Shown here: piece after piece, positions 28,440 to 40,327 of the stretch
Numbering within the stretch: position 1 is the first letter of the stretch
Layout of the letters: each line of letters starts with the position of its first letter
DNA from: Pectinophora gossypiella
Lineage: Eukaryota; Arthropoda; Insecta; Lepidoptera; Gelechiidae
Reading direction: 5' to 3'
NCBI RefSeq assembly: GCF_024362695.1
Contig: NW_026063268.1
Location: 248,001 to 312,000, forward strand
DNA length: 64,000 nt
Program-made: the position numbers and the translations under genes
The notes under the pieces: generated by a model
What the model was told of the DNA's origin: nothing
What the model saw: the letters and a program-made list of their open reading frames with translations, nothing else
Databases searched by the model: none

Positions 28440-29026
28440 TCGCGTAGGCAGTTTAATTTATCTCTTACTAGCGACTCTCGGGTGCAATGCTGAGGAAAAA
28501 ATGAAATTAAGGGGGAGGCCTTTGCCCAGCAGTGGGACATTAATTAGGCTACAGAAAAAAAATCACATTAAAAAACTCAAAAATAACAGTATTTCTCCAC
28601 TATTTAATGGATGTTATTATACATTACACCTTCCTCTTGAATCACTCTATCTATTAAAATAAACCGCATCAAAATCCGATGCGTAGTTTTATAGATTTAA
28701 GCGTACATAAAAATATAGGGACAGAAAAAGCGACTTTGTTTAATACTATGTAGTGATCTTATAAGAGAAAAGAGAAAGAAAATAGAAAAGGAGAAGAATT
28801 GGGTAGTTTCCTAGGTCAAAAATAAATGATGAAATTCTGATTTCTAAATAAAGACAGATCTAAAACTGTCGAGAGACGTTTTCTTTTTTCTATTTAACTT
28901 ATTTATGAATTTTAATAAAGAAAAATGTAATGATAAGTGCGACATTTTTGCGGTGTTCTTTATTTACAGATAAATAAAAATCACTACCAATATGACACCA
29001 AGAAAAACATATACCTAAGAGAATAA
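28440..29026. other. No recognised gene or full element
   Basis: 28510-28555 resembles a SINE 3' tip (CCTTTGCCCAGCAGTGGGAC). 28870-28960 resembles an inner part of element L. Otherwise AT-rich. Confidence 0.4.
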
Positions 29027-29032
29027 AATTAA

Positions 29033-29854
29033 CACGTTCACTGTGTATGAACCACATATGGGCCATAAAATTTATTACATTACATATTCACATACATTAT
29101 CATTATCATTTATTTTTATTATTTGAAACTCATACCTGCAAGTCCCATATGTGGGACTAGGAAAAAATGGGAAAATCCGATGAAAGGCTTTCCAGATTGA
29201 TTTTTTTCTTGCCATAGTGTACATAAATTCCAATGTGTTTATCGAAAAATAACATTGCCCGTGAGGGGTTGATATCTTATTTTTAGTTACGTATACATTT
29301 ATTATTTAAGTTCATATTTATTATTTAAGTTCCATGTAATGTGTATTTTAAAACTTGTGTATGCCTGTAAAGGTAGTATTTAGATGACGATTTAATAATG
29401 TAAATAACAACTGCAAATGTAAATGACCTAAATACCTAGCACAATAAAGACATTGAATTGAATTGAATACAGTGGCCCCAATTCCTGCAGACATTATTCA
29501 GGATTCCTAATTTTATTTTAAATTGTACCCGTCATTTTCTTATCCGCCGAAAAGGAAAGGGACGGATGTCAATAAGTTAATTTTAAAACGAATGATTAAC
29601 CCGAGCGAATAAAATAGGCATCTCGCTCGTATGTAACCCATTTGACGTGTGATGGTAATTTAATTCTGTCGGGTTATTGGCCGATGTAAACTTTTTAGAC
29701 GGTTGTTTTAGATTTCTGCTTAAAATTTACGTGTTTCGTAAATTTTATGCCTGTCGATTACCCGTCCCTTTCTTTTTCAGCGGATAAGAAAATGATAGTT
29801 ATAACTTAAAATAAACTTAGACGGTGTCTGTAGGAATTAGCAACATTGAACGTG
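29033..29854. mobile_element. MITE-M with TTAA ends, carrying two inserts
   Basis: TTAA at 29029-29032 and 29855-29858; ends CACGTTCACT and TGAACGTG. Inside are CATATGGGCC and CCCATATGTGGG. A LINE 3' end (about 29280-29467, tail TTGAATTGAA) and MITE-A copy 4 interrupt it. Confidence 0.75.
29470..29846. mobile_element. MITE-A copy 4
   Basis: GGCCCCAATTCCTGCAGAC to GGTGTCTGTAGGAATTAGC. Confidence 0.85.
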
Positions 29855-30230
29855 TTAATATTAAATTCAAAAGACGTTGATACAAAGTAAAAAATATTTA
29901 ATTACCACTAAGTATAATCTTACTCATCTTTTCCACTCTCCTAGCTACTCTTTGCGTCACACACACATCCTCACGTGCATACATACACGATAGGCTGTCA
30001 ATGTGTAAATCATACAATTCGACATATGTTAAACACGGCTAAATGCATCCAGTCAGTCGCAGGCGCATTCATTTGGGGGTGGGTAAAGGTTAGAGGAGGC
30101 AGGATTGTGGGTACGAAAATTTGAAAATTTAGCCAATTGAAATTGGACAAAATTTTTTCAATTAAATGGATTTGATGGGTGGCTTTAATAACTTTCAATT
30201 TTGGGTATTTAGTGATTAGTATGACACGTG

Positions 30231-30533
30231 AGGAGCTCGGTGGCGCAGCGGTAAACGCGCTCGGTCAGCGATTGTTGAAGTAAAGCAACTTTCGCAATGG
30301 CCGGTCATAGGATGGGTGACCACAAAAAAAAAAGTTTTCTCTTAAGCTCCTCCGTGCTTCGGAAGGCACGTTAAGCCGTTGGTCCCGGCTGCATTAGCAG
30401 TCGTTAATAACCATCAATCCGCACTGGGCCCGCGTGATGGTTTAAGGCCCGTTCTCCCTATCCATTCATAGGGAAGGCCCGTGCCCCAGCAGTGGGGAAA
30501 TTAATGGGCTGATGATGATGATGATGATGACAC
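30231..30533 (+). mobile_element. SINE-C copy
   Basis: GAGGAGCTCGGTGGCGCAGC to a long ATGATGATG tail; bounded by GACACGTGA near 30222 and 30528, a likely TSD. Confidence 0.87.
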
Positions 30534-30544
30534 GTGAAATCGCT

Positions 30545-30615
30545 GCAATCGTTGCTGCAAATTTGGCCTCTTTTCTGGCTAGAGTAATCTGATCGTCAGG
30601 GCCGTATATTACGTC
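30545..30615 (-). mobile_element. LINE-D coding fragment, antisense
   Basis: CTGGCTAGAGTAATCTGATCG ... CCGTATATTACGTCG. Confidence 0.55.
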
Positions 30616-30644
30616 GTTTTGTTTTTGTAGTGAAAATCTGATTA

Positions 30645-30800
30645 AGTGCCTTTTTGAAATGTTCTGATATGTGATTTTCTTCAACAAAACTTTGATATTA
30701 TCCATAAAAATTTGTACCAAATTTTTGATTGAAAATACCGTCCGTGTCTATAACAAAAAACACATCAAAATGTGATTTTTCAAAGAGGCGCTTATATAAG
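30645..30800. repeat. Short inverted-repeat element
   Basis: AAGTGCCTTTTTGAAATG at the left and TTTTTCAAAGAGGCGCTT at the right. The right end resembles 1304-1330 inverted. Confidence 0.45.
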
Positions 30801-30984
30801 GCAATTCATTCACTATAAGGCAATTTATTCATTCATTACAGAAAAGTTATCGAAACCGAAAATTTTATTTAAATTTTATTTTTTTTATTATTTTTTTTTC
30901 TATTTTTTATTATAAACTTTTTTATTATTATTACTTTTTATTATTTTAATTCTAGGTATCATTTATCAATTTTTTCTCGTGTAG

Positions 30985-31043
30985 TTCAATGACCAACCTC
31001 ATCAACCCACCAGAGTTACTATTGAGCCGCCAAAGGCCGTTAA
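30985..31043 (-). mobile_element. SINE-A 3' fragment
   Basis: CCAACCTCATCAACCCACC ... TTGAGCCGCCAAAGG. Confidence 0.6.
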
Positions 31044-31367
31044 AATGGCTCGAAACAAATTGAATCTCTGATTACCTTAAGCTTAGAGTTATTCGCCATA
31101 AATTCCTTTTAGTCTTTATTTATTTTCCGTTGTCCTTTCATATTTGAAAGATGACATTATTGTCACCAACTAATACTCGCTCCACCAACGAACAGAATAC
31201 TTTCCCACCCCCAAGTTCTTTCTTTTAATTTTGAATTTTTTGTCGTTTGGATTTTTTTAATTATCGAAACGAAGAGCGGGTGTATGCCAAAATATGTCTC
31301 CCTGTCATATACTATACGATTCTTCGTAAATGTAATTAATTATATTAGTACGTACTCATATTTATAC

Positions 31368-31745
31368 AGGGTGTTAGCGACATCGTACCGAATACTGAGG
31401 GGGATAATTCGTGGTCCTGAGTTAATATCAAGTGGATTTTTCTTAAGTTTGGAACTGAAAAAATGGTACAAAAATAGTACGTTCAGCTGCTTGTCTTCCC
31501 GGGCATGTCGTAAAAACCGACAGAGGGATTGTGTCCTCTAACATGATGGACTACTGTTATGGGCGATAGGCTGATCCCTTATCACCATAAGGTTCATCAT
31601 ATCCAGCTTACGACACCGTATCAACAGTGGCTGCAAGTTGTCTTTGATTGCTTGTGGCTCTGCCCACCCCATTAGGGATTACGGGCGTGAGTTTATGTAT
31701 GTATGTATGTGTTGGAACTGAAAATAAAGCTGTGGTGTCACTAAC
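31368..31745. mobile_element. MITE-F split by LINE-J
   Basis: Left arm ACAGGGTGTTAGCGACATCG; right end GTGTCACTAACACCC. LINE-J 3' end (31490-31712, sense, tail GTATGTATGTATG) lies between. Confidence 0.72.
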
Positions 31746-31751
31746 ACCCAT

Positions 31752-31902
31752 ACGTACGGTCACGAGCATTAATATGTATACACTTTGGTACCATGTCACA
31801 TTAACTTTTTTGATAAATTGAACTGTAAGTCTCACTGAATGTCAAATATGTTAGTGCGACAGAGTCCTAAAGTGGGTACATTATATTGCTCATGACTTGT
31901 AC
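31752..31902. mobile_element. MITE-U copy 2
   Basis: Same 150 bp as 20529-20676 with only a few differences; directly adjoins the MITE-F right end. Confidence 0.75.
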
Positions 31903-31914
31903 CTGTGCGTAACT

Positions 31915-32398
31915 GTACGGGGTATAAAGTGATATCGTAATGAATACTGAGGGAATTGATTCAGCTCATGATTGTGAGTTGATATCAAGTGGAATTTTCC
32001 GTCACAGAAGTAACTGGAACTGAAAATAATTTTGATAAAACACTAACTCACTTAGTTAAGTCTTTTTGTAATTGTGTGTTTATATTTTGGTGCAATAAAG
32101 TGTATTTGTATTGTATTGTATTGTATTGTATTGTAACTTTTATACTAGTTTTGCGACGAAAAATTTATATTAACTCAGAATTATGAGCAGAATCATCCCT
32201 CTCATATAGATAGATAGATAGATAAAATACTTTATGGAGCACAATGCACACAAAATACAGAAATAAGGACAACATATACAGAAAAGCACAACAGGCAGCC
32301 TTATTGCTTATGCAGCAATTTCTTCCAGTCAACCTTTGGGCGACCAGGCAACCTCAGTATTCGGTTCGGTGTCACAACACCCTGTACCTCAGCCCTGT
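31915..32398. mobile_element. MITE-F carrying two LINE 3' tips
   Basis: F arms at 31930-32020, 32150-32210 and 32365-32398. Inserts: 32040-32138 with a (TATTG)n tail, and 32212-32365 with a GATAGATA flank and antisense GCAGCAATTTCTTCC. Confidence 0.65.
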
Positions 32399-32549
32399 AT
32401 AATTCTTTGTAAATGTAAGTAATTATATAAGTACGTATTAATATAGCGTAATTATCTGGCGAGGAATTCATAGCACAGTTATAATTTCTTGATTGATATC
32501 AACAGCATACAACACAACATAAGCTCGCGACTATATCACAATGGGGTAG

Positions 32550-32825
32550 ACAGCGGTACGTCCATCGCATACTCCACCACGCTGCTCCAATGCGGGTTGG
32601 TGGAGGTGTTTTTACGGCTAATAGCCGGGACCAACGGCTTAACCCGCCCTCCGAAGCACGGAATCGTCTTACTTTTTTGGACAATCAGGTGATTCAAGCC
32701 TGAAAAGTCCTTACTAAACAAAAAACAGTCTCACGAAGTGATTTCGACAATGTCCCCATAAAAAATCGAACCCGGACCTCCTGATCGTGAGCCTAACGCT
32801 CTAACCACTAGACCACTGAGTATGT
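32550..32825 (-). mobile_element. SINE-B copy
   Basis: CACCACGCTGCTCCAATGCGG to CTCTAACCACTAGACCACTGA. Confidence 0.83.
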
Positions 32826-32854
32826 TATGTTTACTAAAGATATGTTTCATCACA

Positions 32855-32905
32855 TCACTAATTTAAGAGCCACGCTCTTGTCGGTGTAGCATTATCCTAA
32901 CTCTC
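32855..32905 (-). mobile_element. LINE-H 3' tip
   Basis: TTTAAGAGCCACGCTCTTGTCGG, the antisense of its terminal codons. Confidence 0.65.
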
Positions 32906-33224
32906 CTTGCTACTTTTAAGATAAGACTTTTTTTATTTTTTTTACGATATGTTTACTTTATTCAAATTCATTTCTCAATCTCACACCGCACTGAACTAAC
33001 AGGACCATGAAATAAAAACAATTATTGTTTGTATAGGCTATTTTAATTAGTCCGTATTTGTCTTGCTTGTTAGTTTTCCTTGTCTATGTTTGTAAAGAGA
33101 TGTATTTTAAAAAGTTACACGCTACATCACTGTATGGTATGAAAACCGCGCGGTTTCTGTATAGAACTCCCATTGGGTTTGTCAAACGTGTCACGTTTGA
33201 TCTTGAATTAAATTCTATGACACT

Positions 33225-33330
33225 TTGCGGCACACAACACACGAAGAGGAGAACAATAGGCGGCGTTATCGCTAAGCGGCAATTTCTTCCAGGCAACCTA
33301 AGGTTGGAAGTTTCAATTTGTTGAAGCATG
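33225..33330 (-). mobile_element. LINE 3' tip (CR1/jockey-type)
   Basis: ATAGGCGGCGTTATCGC ... GGCAATTTCTTCCAGGCAACC, antisense of the 20300-20420 region. Confidence 0.55.
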
Positions 33331-33603
33331 GGTTAGTGCAATACAAAATGGAATCACAGCATAGAGTAAATAGTAATACCACGTATAGAACGGTACACTA
33401 TTTTTTTTTAAAAGGGACTTCTATTTAGCCTTTCACGTTTTTGTTCCTACACATTATAACCGCATAATACAACGAGAAACAGACCACCGACACTTAGGTG
33501 ACACCTTATACAGGGTGTAACACTAAATATACTTACTAATATCACATAAGCTCACGAGTATAGGCCAATAGTCATATATATATTATATATTATATAATAT
33601 AAA

Positions 33604-33812
33604 GTCGATTACCCGTCCCTTTCTTTTTTAACGGATAAGAAAATGACAGGTACTAAATATTACTAACTACATTACTAAATATTAATGTTAATGTGTGTAT
33701 ATTTTAATGTTGTAAATGTATATGTGTGTCGTAGATTTTACCTAAATAAACTTTTTTTTTTTTTAGGTATAGCTTAAAATAAAATTAAATGGTGTTTACA
33801 CCAATTAGCACT
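33604..33812. mobile_element. MITE-A right arm with a small insertion
   Basis: GATTACCCGTCCCTTTC and GATAAGAAAATGACAGGTA, then about 120 bp ending AAATAAACTTTTTTT, then AGGTATAGCTTAAAAT resumes. AGGTA on both sides is a candidate TSD. Confidence 0.65.
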
Positions 33813-33821
33813 ATTGTTAGA

Positions 33822-33822
33822 A

Positions 33823-33857
<35 letters not shown>

Positions 33858-33858
33858 C
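33822..33858 (+). repeat. (GA)n microsatellite
   Basis: AGAGAGAGAG with one AAAG interruption, right after the MITE-A end. Confidence 0.9.
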
Positions 33859-33874
33859 TTGAGTGGGTCTTTAA

Positions 33875-34100
33875 CACGTTCACTATGTAACTGAAAATTA
33901 CATATTAACCCTTCACGTGCAATGTTATTTTTCGATTAAACACATTGGACTTTATGTACATAGACACACCACGGCAATAAAAAAACAATCTTAAAAGCCT
34001 CCCGTCGGAATTTTCCCATTTTCTCTAGTGGCCCACATATGGGCCATGCACGTATTCGTTTATTTTTTGCCCCATATGTGGTTCATGCACAGTGAACGTG
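33875..34100. mobile_element. MITE-M, intact, TTAA flanked
   Basis: TTAA at 33871-33874 and 34101-34104; ends CACGTTCACT / AGTGAACGTG. Inner palindromic CCCACATATGGGCC. TTAA flanks suggest a piggyBac-like mobiliser. Confidence 0.82.
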
Positions 34101-34395
34101 TTAACAAACGCCCTGTATCCATAATAAAGCCGTGTTTATACTACAGCAGCGACGTGTGACATTTCTCGTCAAACTCCAGTGTGTACTCGGCCGAAATCAC
34201 GAGCTGATAATAAGTTGGGACAACACACTGCAACAAAACCTAACGACATTCTGAACGTATTTTAAGTAGTAGACAGTATAAGTCACGCCAGTCGTCCCTA
34301 CTGGGGTAGGCAGAGTCTCAAATTCAAGTTAAAATTCAAAAATATCTTTATTCATTATATCTTATATCTTTCTTTCTCTTCTTTATCTTTACATA

Positions 34396-34590
34396 ACATA
34401 ACATAAACAGCCCATATACGTCCCACTGCTGGGCACAGGCCTCCCCTTAATCAACTAGAGGGGGTATGGAGCATACTCCACCACGCTGCTCCAATGCGGG
34501 TTGGTGGAGATGTTTTTACGGCTAATAGCCGGGACCAACGGCTTGACGTGCCCTCCGAAGCACGGAATCATCTTACTTTTTTGGACAAAT
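34396..34590 (-). mobile_element. SINE-B, 5'-truncated
   Basis: CATATACGTCCCACTGCTGGG to GGAATCATCTTACTTTTTTGG. Confidence 0.78.
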
Positions 34591-34724
34591 TCTTTATCTT
34601 TATTTGATGTAAATATAACTAGTTAATTTAGAGTAAGATTAGATTAATAATAGGTATTATAATTACAGAATATGACTGATTGTGCTGAACCATAATATTT
34701 ACTTCCTTCACTATGTATGGCCAC

Positions 34725-35045
34725 ATTTACTACAATAAATTTCATTTCATTTTTTAATTTCATTTCATTTCCGTAGGTAACATAGTTACACTTTGAATCG
34801 TAAATTTTTACATAACGAACGTCTCATCCGCCTAAAACTACTGCAGCTTCTCACAACCTGTATAGCCGGGCAAAAGAACCTGCAAGAAAAACCTCGGCAC
34901 AGGGCCCTAGACGATCTTTTAAAATAAAAAAAAATAAGCATAAAATATTGTTATACAATTGAGTAATTTAGCTGCCTAATCAGTTTTCAGACAGTTAATC
35001 CCATGCATTCATATCTTTTAAAATGAACAGAACGATTTTGGTATA
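34725..35045 (-). mobile_element. LINE-E antisense, next to an (ATTTC) tail
   Basis: 34770-35045 is LINE-E 3' UTR and ORF end antisense (GTAACATAGTTACACTTTG, AACTACTGCAGCTTCTCAC). Before it, 34740-34768 is an AATAAATTTCATTTC tail like that of the 19657-20212 insertion. Confidence 0.72.
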
Positions 35046-35071
35046 TAAATCTACCTAAGATAGTCCAGAAT

Positions 35072-35158
35072 ACCCGGGTAGAGCCTCCAGCGCTCCCCAT
35101 TTGTCCGGCCAAGTAGTTAATGCCATCAGCGGCAAATCTACAATAAGTCACGTCAAAA
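35072..35158 (+). mobile_element. LINE-D 3' end
   Basis: CCTCCAGCGCTCCCCATTTG to CACGTCAAAAAAA. Confidence 0.75.
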
Positions 35159-35159
35159 A

Positions 35160-36050
35160 AAGAACTTTTGATACCTATTAAAATTTCTGTTATAAAAAAA
35201 ATGTTTTTCGTAAAGTAACGTTAGCAGATAGATTTTTTTGTTTGTTTATTTTACTTTTGACATTATAAACATTTAAATTTCTTATGAATTCTAATCGAGA
35301 AAAAAAGAAATAATAAGTCTGAAATTTTATAACATTTGTTTATGACGTCATAGTGTGCTTTTTCATACAAATTCTTTAGTATAATCCGCCGTCTATAATG
35401 GTCGCGCAAACTATGTTAGTGAAAAGTGCACTTCGGTATTTAGTAGGAATCCGAATTTTATAATTTATTTTTGACCTATACTTCCCAATAAGTAGAATAA
35501 AAAAGTGAAGCTTTTGAAAATATGAACCAAATCCCATAGATCCCGCGATAACTGTTTCGAATTTCGAAATTCGAAACGTGTTTTCACCAAAAGCTGCATC
35601 ACAAATGGCTTAGTACGGATTTTGACGACTCCATTCTTTTGCTCGTTTAAAAAAGAAAATTATAGAACTCCAAATTTGAAAAGACCATTTTAACTTTGCA
35701 TTTTATTATGAAATCATTTCATACAAACTCTATTGAGAGTATATTAAAACAACTGCAAATACATGTTGGTTTTACTTAACAAAAGCAAACTTAATATTGC
35801 TGTTCGAAAAGACTCAAATCCATTGAAATGATAAACAAAAGATTTTCACACAACTGCAAAAGTAAAATTGCATTAAAATTGTGGACGAGACCTTTATACA
35901 CGCTAATCCAAAGAGAATAGATTTTTTTCTCTAAATTTTGGCGCGAAGCCGAACGCTTTTGTCAAAAATTCGTATTTAGAACAGGGTAACACAATATGTA
36001 AGCATAACTTCGGTTCCTTCATATTTCGTTCTCTTTATACTAAGGTTAGC
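35160..36050. other. Largest repeat-poor block; perfect 24-bp palindrome
   Basis: 35160-35420 has element L-like and K-like bits. 35420-36050 matches nothing else in the window. 35554-35577 is a perfect palindrome with half-site GTTTCGAATTTC. No ORF above background. Confidence 0.4.
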
Positions 36051-36139
36051 AGATACTCATCATTATCACTAATTTAAGAGCCACGCTCTTGTTGGTGTAG
36101 CATTCTACTCCGTGCTACTTTTTTTTTAAAACAACGTCT

Positions 36140-36302
36140 AGGGCCCTGTGCCGAGGTTTTCTTGCAGCTTCTTTTCCGGCTATACAGATTGTGAGAAGCT
36201 GCAGTAGTTTTAGGCGGATGAGACGTTCGTTATGTAAAAATTGACGATTCAAAGTGTAACTATGTTACCTACTGAAGAAATATATTTTTGAATTTGAATT
36301 TA
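36140..36302 (+). mobile_element. LINE-E 3' end
   Basis: AACGTCTAGGGCCCTGTGCC to TATATTTTTGAATTTGAA. Confidence 0.8.
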
Positions 36303-36304
36303 GG

Positions 36305-36540
36305 GAAAAATAGGGCAGTGGTTTCCCTCTTGTCTTCCGCCCCGCAGTACTCTGTCTGACGCGAGTGTGATGGCGTCCACAGTAGTCTATTTCAAAGCCG
36401 TACTAGGACTCCTGTCCGCCTCTGAATAGTACTGTCAGTTACCGCTGCCCTCTGTCAGGTTCCAGGTTACAGTCCCTGTGACTCGCCTCTTCCGTCCTGT
36501 ATGCAAGGAAGGCTAGCCGAAGTAACGCTCGCAATTTTTT
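36305..36540 (+). repeat. Dispersed repeat V
   Basis: AGGGAAAAATAGGGCAGTGG start recurs at 59708 and, inverted, near 36825. GC-rich remainder ending GGAAGGCTAGCCGAAGTAACG; not recognised. Confidence 0.45.
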
Positions 36541-36694
36541 TTTACAACCAAAATTCGCATTTGTGCCGGTAATTCAATATGTGTAGAAAATTCGCGTCTT
36601 TTCATTGCGGGAATTTACTTTCAAAATCGATTTGCTTTAACGAAACCAAAGATTGATTTATTATTTAGAAAAATATGTTTATAAAAACGTAGTG

Positions 36695-36760
36695 GCCCAG
36701 TTGGAAGAACGCTTGTCTCTCACTTTAAGGTGGCAGGTTCGAATCTCAGTACAAATATGG
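36695..36760 (+). mobile_element. SINE-G tRNA-like head
   Basis: GTGGCCCAGTTGGAAGAACGC (box A) and GGTTCGAATCTC (box B). Acceptor-stem pairing is absent, so it is not a tRNA gene. Confidence 0.6.
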
Positions 36761-36954
36761 GTATAATGGGTCGTGTACTAAGATCAAGATAAATGATGAA
36801 ATTCTGATTAATACTAAATAAAGAGGGAATCCACTGCCCTATTTTTCAGTAGCATGGAGAATGCTACACCGACAAGAGCGTGGCTCTTAAATAAGTGATG
36901 ATGAAATAAAGACAGATCTAATACAAAAAAAAATCTAAACCAATGACTTTCGAA

Positions 36955-37192
36955 ATTTTCGAATCCATATTAGGATCAAAAACAATTATCACGTGTTCAG
37001 GAAAACATAGAAAGGAAACCCACCGAGAAATGTGTTTCGGAGGTATGTGACCTAACCTGTATTGGGCTGGTTTTCCCTTCGCGAGTTGGAAGGTCAGACA
37101 GGCAGTCGCTTCTGTATAAAAACCGGACCTGTCAAATCTTCAGGTTAGGTAAGCGGACCCTGTGGGAAACGGGATAACGCTAGGGAGATGAT
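36955..37192 (+). mobile_element. SINE-G body and tail
   Basis: TTATCACGTGTTCAGG ... ATTGGGCTGGTTTTCCCTTCG ... GGGATAACGCTAGGGAGATG. Confidence 0.72.
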
Positions 37193-37244
37193 GATGTTTT
37201 TTTTTTTTAATTTTGTTCATGTTCAGTTTAGTTAGAAAAGCTGA

Positions 37245-37320
37245 CTATACAGGACTGGTTGGGAGCCCTCAGCGCTCCCCATTTGCCCGGCCAAGTAGTT
37301 AATGCTAAATGTGGCAACAA
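37245..37320 (+). mobile_element. LINE-D 3' end, diverged
   Basis: GAGCCCTCAGCGCTCCCCATT ... GGCCAAGTAGTTAATGC. Confidence 0.55.
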
Positions 37321-37377
37321 TTGGTAAATCACAAAAAAACATGCATAACTGGGAACGTATAAAAAGATTAAGATTTT

Positions 37378-37690
37378 TGTATCTATCGTGTTGGTTGTGA
37401 GGTGGATTACCAACCTCATCAACCCTGGTGTCAGGTTTATTATCGAGCCGCCGAAGGCCCCTGACATGGTTTATCTAACGACTACGTACTTGTATGAGTA
37501 AGCAGTGACCGGAACCAACGGCTTAACGTGTTTTCCGAAGCACGAATCATCTTACTTTCGGACAATCAGGTGATCAGCCTGTAATGTCTGCGAACCAGTA
37601 ATCCCTAGGGTTTTTGTAATATGTCCCCACCGGGATTTGAACCCAAGACCTCCGCATTGTGGCCTCAGCTCATCCACTGGACCACGGAAG
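37378..37690 (-). mobile_element. SINE-A copy
   Basis: ATCGTGTTGGTTGTGAGGTGG to CATCCACTGGACCACGGAAG. Confidence 0.85.
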
Positions 37691-38570
37691 CTGTTAACAA
37701 TACCTGTTAACGGAAATGTTTAATTAAGATTTAATCATTTGTCTTTTTAATTTAGGCTAATGCAGCTTAAACACAATATAAGACTGTAAATAATTAAAAA
37801 AACACTAAAATTCTCACTAATTTTCCTACAGGAAAATCACTTCAAATTCTTGGTCTGAATCATCCCGCAAAATTCTGCCTACCCCTTTGGGGAGTTAGGC
37901 GTGACGCTATGGTAATTTCTTTTTTTTTGTTCTTCCGCTCTTCTCAGCCATAAAACAATCTAGCATATAACCCTACAGTCCCTCTGTCCGTGTAAAGGTT
38001 ATTTCAATAAACCCTAGATTTGCCGACGAGAAACATTAATTTCTAAATAATCGTGTCTATGGTCTGTAACTATAGCTTGAATGCGATAAAATATACATTG
38101 CTTGAGGCATGGTATAAGAAGACCAGGTATCCTCAATCCTATGACAAGCCGCCATTGCTAGCCCTTTGATGACGTAAGTGTTACCATTAAATTGGTATCT
38201 CCAACATTCCAAATTCATTCGAATTACTAACTAGGTAATGTATTTAATTACTATTATTTGTCACATATATAAAAATCATTACAACTGTAAGTACGTAAAT
38301 CTTTTACTAAAAGTACAAAATTTCTTCGCAAAGTAAATTAAATAAGTACATTGGACATGGGTAATTTATTTTTTACGAAATGGCAACGCAGGGTTGGATG
38401 AACTAAGTACCCACACCTCATAAAGCTTTCTTTTAGACCAACGATATTTTTTTGTTAATTATTATAATATTATTCATAAATATGTTAATTATTTAACAAG
38501 CTAGTTAGTTGTTTAAATTTATTTAAAATTATATACTCTCTATTTTTTGTAACAATAATTCAATTGCTGA
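37691..38570. other. No gene; K fragment only
   Basis: 38395-38445 is an antisense repeat K scrap. The rest is AT-rich and unrecognised. Confidence 0.4.
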
Positions 38571-38573
38571 TTT

Positions 38574-39108
38574 GAAGATTTTAAAGGTCCGGTTTTCTAC
38601 AGAAGCGACTGCCTGTCTGACCTTCCAAGCCGAAAGGAAAACCAGCCCAATACAGGTTAGGTCACATATGGATTTCCTCACGATGTTTTCCTTCACCGCC
38701 GAGCACGTGATAATAATTCAATTTTATGAACAAAACATGAATTCGGAAACCAGTTCAATCCAAGGCTCGTGCTTGACTGGCAGTGTGATTCCTAGTTTGG
38801 TTAGGACATTACAGGCTGACCACCTGATTGTCCGAAAGTAAGATGATCCGTGCTTCGGAAGGCACGTTAAGCCGTTGGTCCCGGTTACTATTTACTGATG
38901 TAAGTGAGTAATAGTTACATGAGCCATGTCAGGGGCCTTTGGCGGCTCTATAACCCTGACACCAGGGTTGATGAGGTTGGTATTCTACCTCACGACCCAC
39001 ACGATAAGAAGAAGAGTGTGAGTTGGCAAGTTCGTTTTGAGATTTGAACCTGTGACCTCACAGTGAGAGTCAACGTTCTCCCAACTGCCCCGGCTAGCGG
39101 CTCTTGAC
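38574..39108. mobile_element. SINE-G(-), SINE-A(+), SINE-G head(-) cluster
   Basis: 38574-38765 antisense SINE-G; 38785-39012 sense SINE-A (TGATTCCTAGTTTGG to CACACGATAAGAAGAAG); 39030-39108 antisense SINE-G head (TTTGAACCTGTGACCTCAC). The SINE-A seems to have landed in the SINE-G. Confidence 0.7.
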
Positions 39109-39599
39109 TTATCTCAATTAAGCTATATTCAAGTCACAAGGCAAGACCATAAACTATTGTAAATTAACGGCACCATAAAATAAAGATTAAACAGTAATTA
39201 TAGTTCAACTATAGTTTTATTGTTTAACTATACTTTTATTTGTTAATAATAAATATAAATAACTAAATACTTGTCTCTAGTATTTGAGGGCACAGGTGTG
39301 GTTTTGCCAAGTCGAGCTATTTGCGCAGAATGCCTAAATCAGTCGTTGGCGCCGGAAATTTTCCAAAAGTAGCCTTAAATGCTGGCTACTCGAACACACT
39401 TACTATAGCTTCGGAATTATTAACTTTAAAGTTAACCACGTAGTACTCACTTAAGTATCGTTTTAATGTAACATTAATTACGCTCAGACAAGAGCGCAGC
39501 TCTTAAATAAAGAGAGAGAGAATAGGGGGCGAGCCTATTGCCATTAACCAGGCACAAATCCTGGAAACCACGTGATAACAATTATCTATGATCCAAACA

Positions 39600-40012
39600 T
39601 GAATTGAGTATAGCCCTCTATGGATGTGAAACTTGGACACTGACACAGAAGGACAGAGAGAGACTCGAGGCCTTTGAAATGTGGTGATGGAGGAGGATGG
39701 AAAGAATAAGTTGGACAGAAAGGGTTACAAATGAGGAAGTGCTAGTAAGAGTAAGGGAAAAGAGACAAATACTGAGAATTATTGAGGACAGAAGAGGCAA
39801 GATGATTGGACACCTAATAATACACGACGAATTTATTAAAAACATCACAGAAGGAAAGTTAGAAGGAAAGAGAGGAAGGGGAAGACCAAGACCTTACATG
39901 GAACAGATTAAAGAAAAGGTTAACGTCGTGTCTTATAGGGAAGTCAAGGAATTGGCCTTTGATAGACTGGAATGGAAAATGCTACACCGACAAGAGCGTT
40001 GCTCTTAAATTG
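39600..40012 (+). pseudogene. LINE-H RT C-terminus
   Basis: Best copy: [60 protein letters not shown], ending in EWKMLHRQERCS and a stop at about 40006-40008. The upstream part (YGCETWTLTQKDRERLEAFE) is broken by a stop (TGG to TGA) before MERIS. Confidence 0.82.
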
Positions 40013-40327
40013 ATGATGATGAAACATGAATTCAAACTCAAAAGTTGACTGTTTACGATGTGTTCAAAACGGGAATCGAACTCAGGTAACAACCGCACAG
40101 CCACTATTCCTACGTCATCGCCCATTCATACAAATACTCAATTACATTCTGAACCACCTTTTTTTAATCCGACTTTAACAAAAGGTATTCTGTTCGGTTA
40201 GCTAACGAGTCACACTTTACTTCCATTTAAAAAAAAAAACTTTTTTGTCATTTTTAGGGTTCCGACTTCAGAACCTCAAGAAAAAAGGAACCTGATAGGA
40301 TGTTATGGGATCACTTTGTTGTCAGTT

